A stretch of 64,000 nucleotides of DNA from Tetrahymena elliotti 4EA (lineage: Eukaryota > Ciliophora > Oligohymenophorea > Hymenostomatida > Tetrahymenidae): contig JH720294.1 in NCBI GenBank assembly GCA_000231825.2, positions 1,649,405-1,713,404 on the forward strand. Reading direction: 5' to 3'. The notes below the pieces were generated by a model. That model saw only the letters and a list, made by a program, of their open reading frames with translations, did not search any database and was not told where the DNA came from. Shown here one piece after another: positions 63,760-64,000 of the stretch. Position 1 is the first letter of the stretch; each line of letters opens with the position of its first letter. The translations under genes were made by a program, and so were the position numbers.

Positions 63760-64000
63760 TTATGTATTGATTAATAATATTTAATAAACTGCTGCTTTAT
63801 GCAAAATAAATTGAATTTTTAGTGAGTAAAAATATTAATTGATTCTAACAAATCAAACTACTAATTATCTAATCAAAATTTTGCAAATACAAAATCTTTA
63901 TTTTCAAAAATTAAAATATCTATCTGCATCTCAAATTCAAATGATCTATCGATTTTACATCAATAGTTACTGATAATTACGTTAATAATCAATCAACCGA
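63760..64000. other. 5' flank of the coiled-coil gene
   Basis: AT-rich sequence upstream of the start codon at 63759. It should contain the promoter of the minus-strand gene. Nothing else was recognised before the window ends. Confidence 0.4.

Overview
The window reads as macronuclear-type DNA of a ciliate, most likely Tetrahymena or a close relative. It is extremely AT-rich. Long reading frames appear only when TAA and TAG are read as glutamine and TGA is the sole stop. Genes are split by short AT-rich introns with GTAA-type donors and TAG/AAG/CAG acceptors, and families are tandemly expanded. All protein calls below use that code, so standard-code ORFs here are mostly fragments or shadows.

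Region 1 (about 1-14 kb) holds two identical initiator tRNA-Met genes. Each lies just downstream of a minus-strand gene for a signal-peptide, multi-membrane-span protein (1605-4082 and 6314-8719). tRNA plus gene look like one tandemly duplicated unit. A third, more diverged relative with full cysteine-rich furin/growth-factor-receptor repeats lies at 10594-13897, and a fourth with about 15 exons at 45801-50498.

Region 2 (about 17-34.2 kb) is the most unusual part. It is a cluster of secreted or membrane-anchored proteins that share one P-loop GTPase-like layout. One copy (20346-21935) keeps a Walker A motif, a G2-like STEGIS and a DSEG G3 motif. The other intact copies (18282-19373, 25627-27058, 27648-28795, 29042-29767, 31073-32452, 32749-34190) have lost the catalytic loop but keep the later strand-helix pattern and two family intron positions. 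The cluster contains a tandem segmental duplication (about 21.9-27.1 kb against 27.4-34.2 kb) in which some copies are intact and their partners are deleted or frameshifted. This is birth-and-death evolution of a pseudo-GTPase family.

Region 3 (about 34-45 kb) is gene-poor. It holds two small cysteine-rich proteins with a signal peptide and a GPI-type tail, and a DKPT-repeat mucin-like surface protein interrupted by a 611-base assembly gap.

Region 4 (about 52-64 kb) looks like a cilium/basal-body neighbourhood. A glutamate-rich protein resembling ERICH2 and a CEP164-like WW-domain protein are divergently transcribed from a 0.5-kb spacer. An 817-residue coiled-coil protein converges on the CEP164-like gene from the other side.

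Exon structures with a stated total length were checked by reading-frame arithmetic. The furin-repeat genes have some unresolved internal or terminal exons, which are flagged. No homology search was possible, so family names rest on motifs and remembered family signatures.
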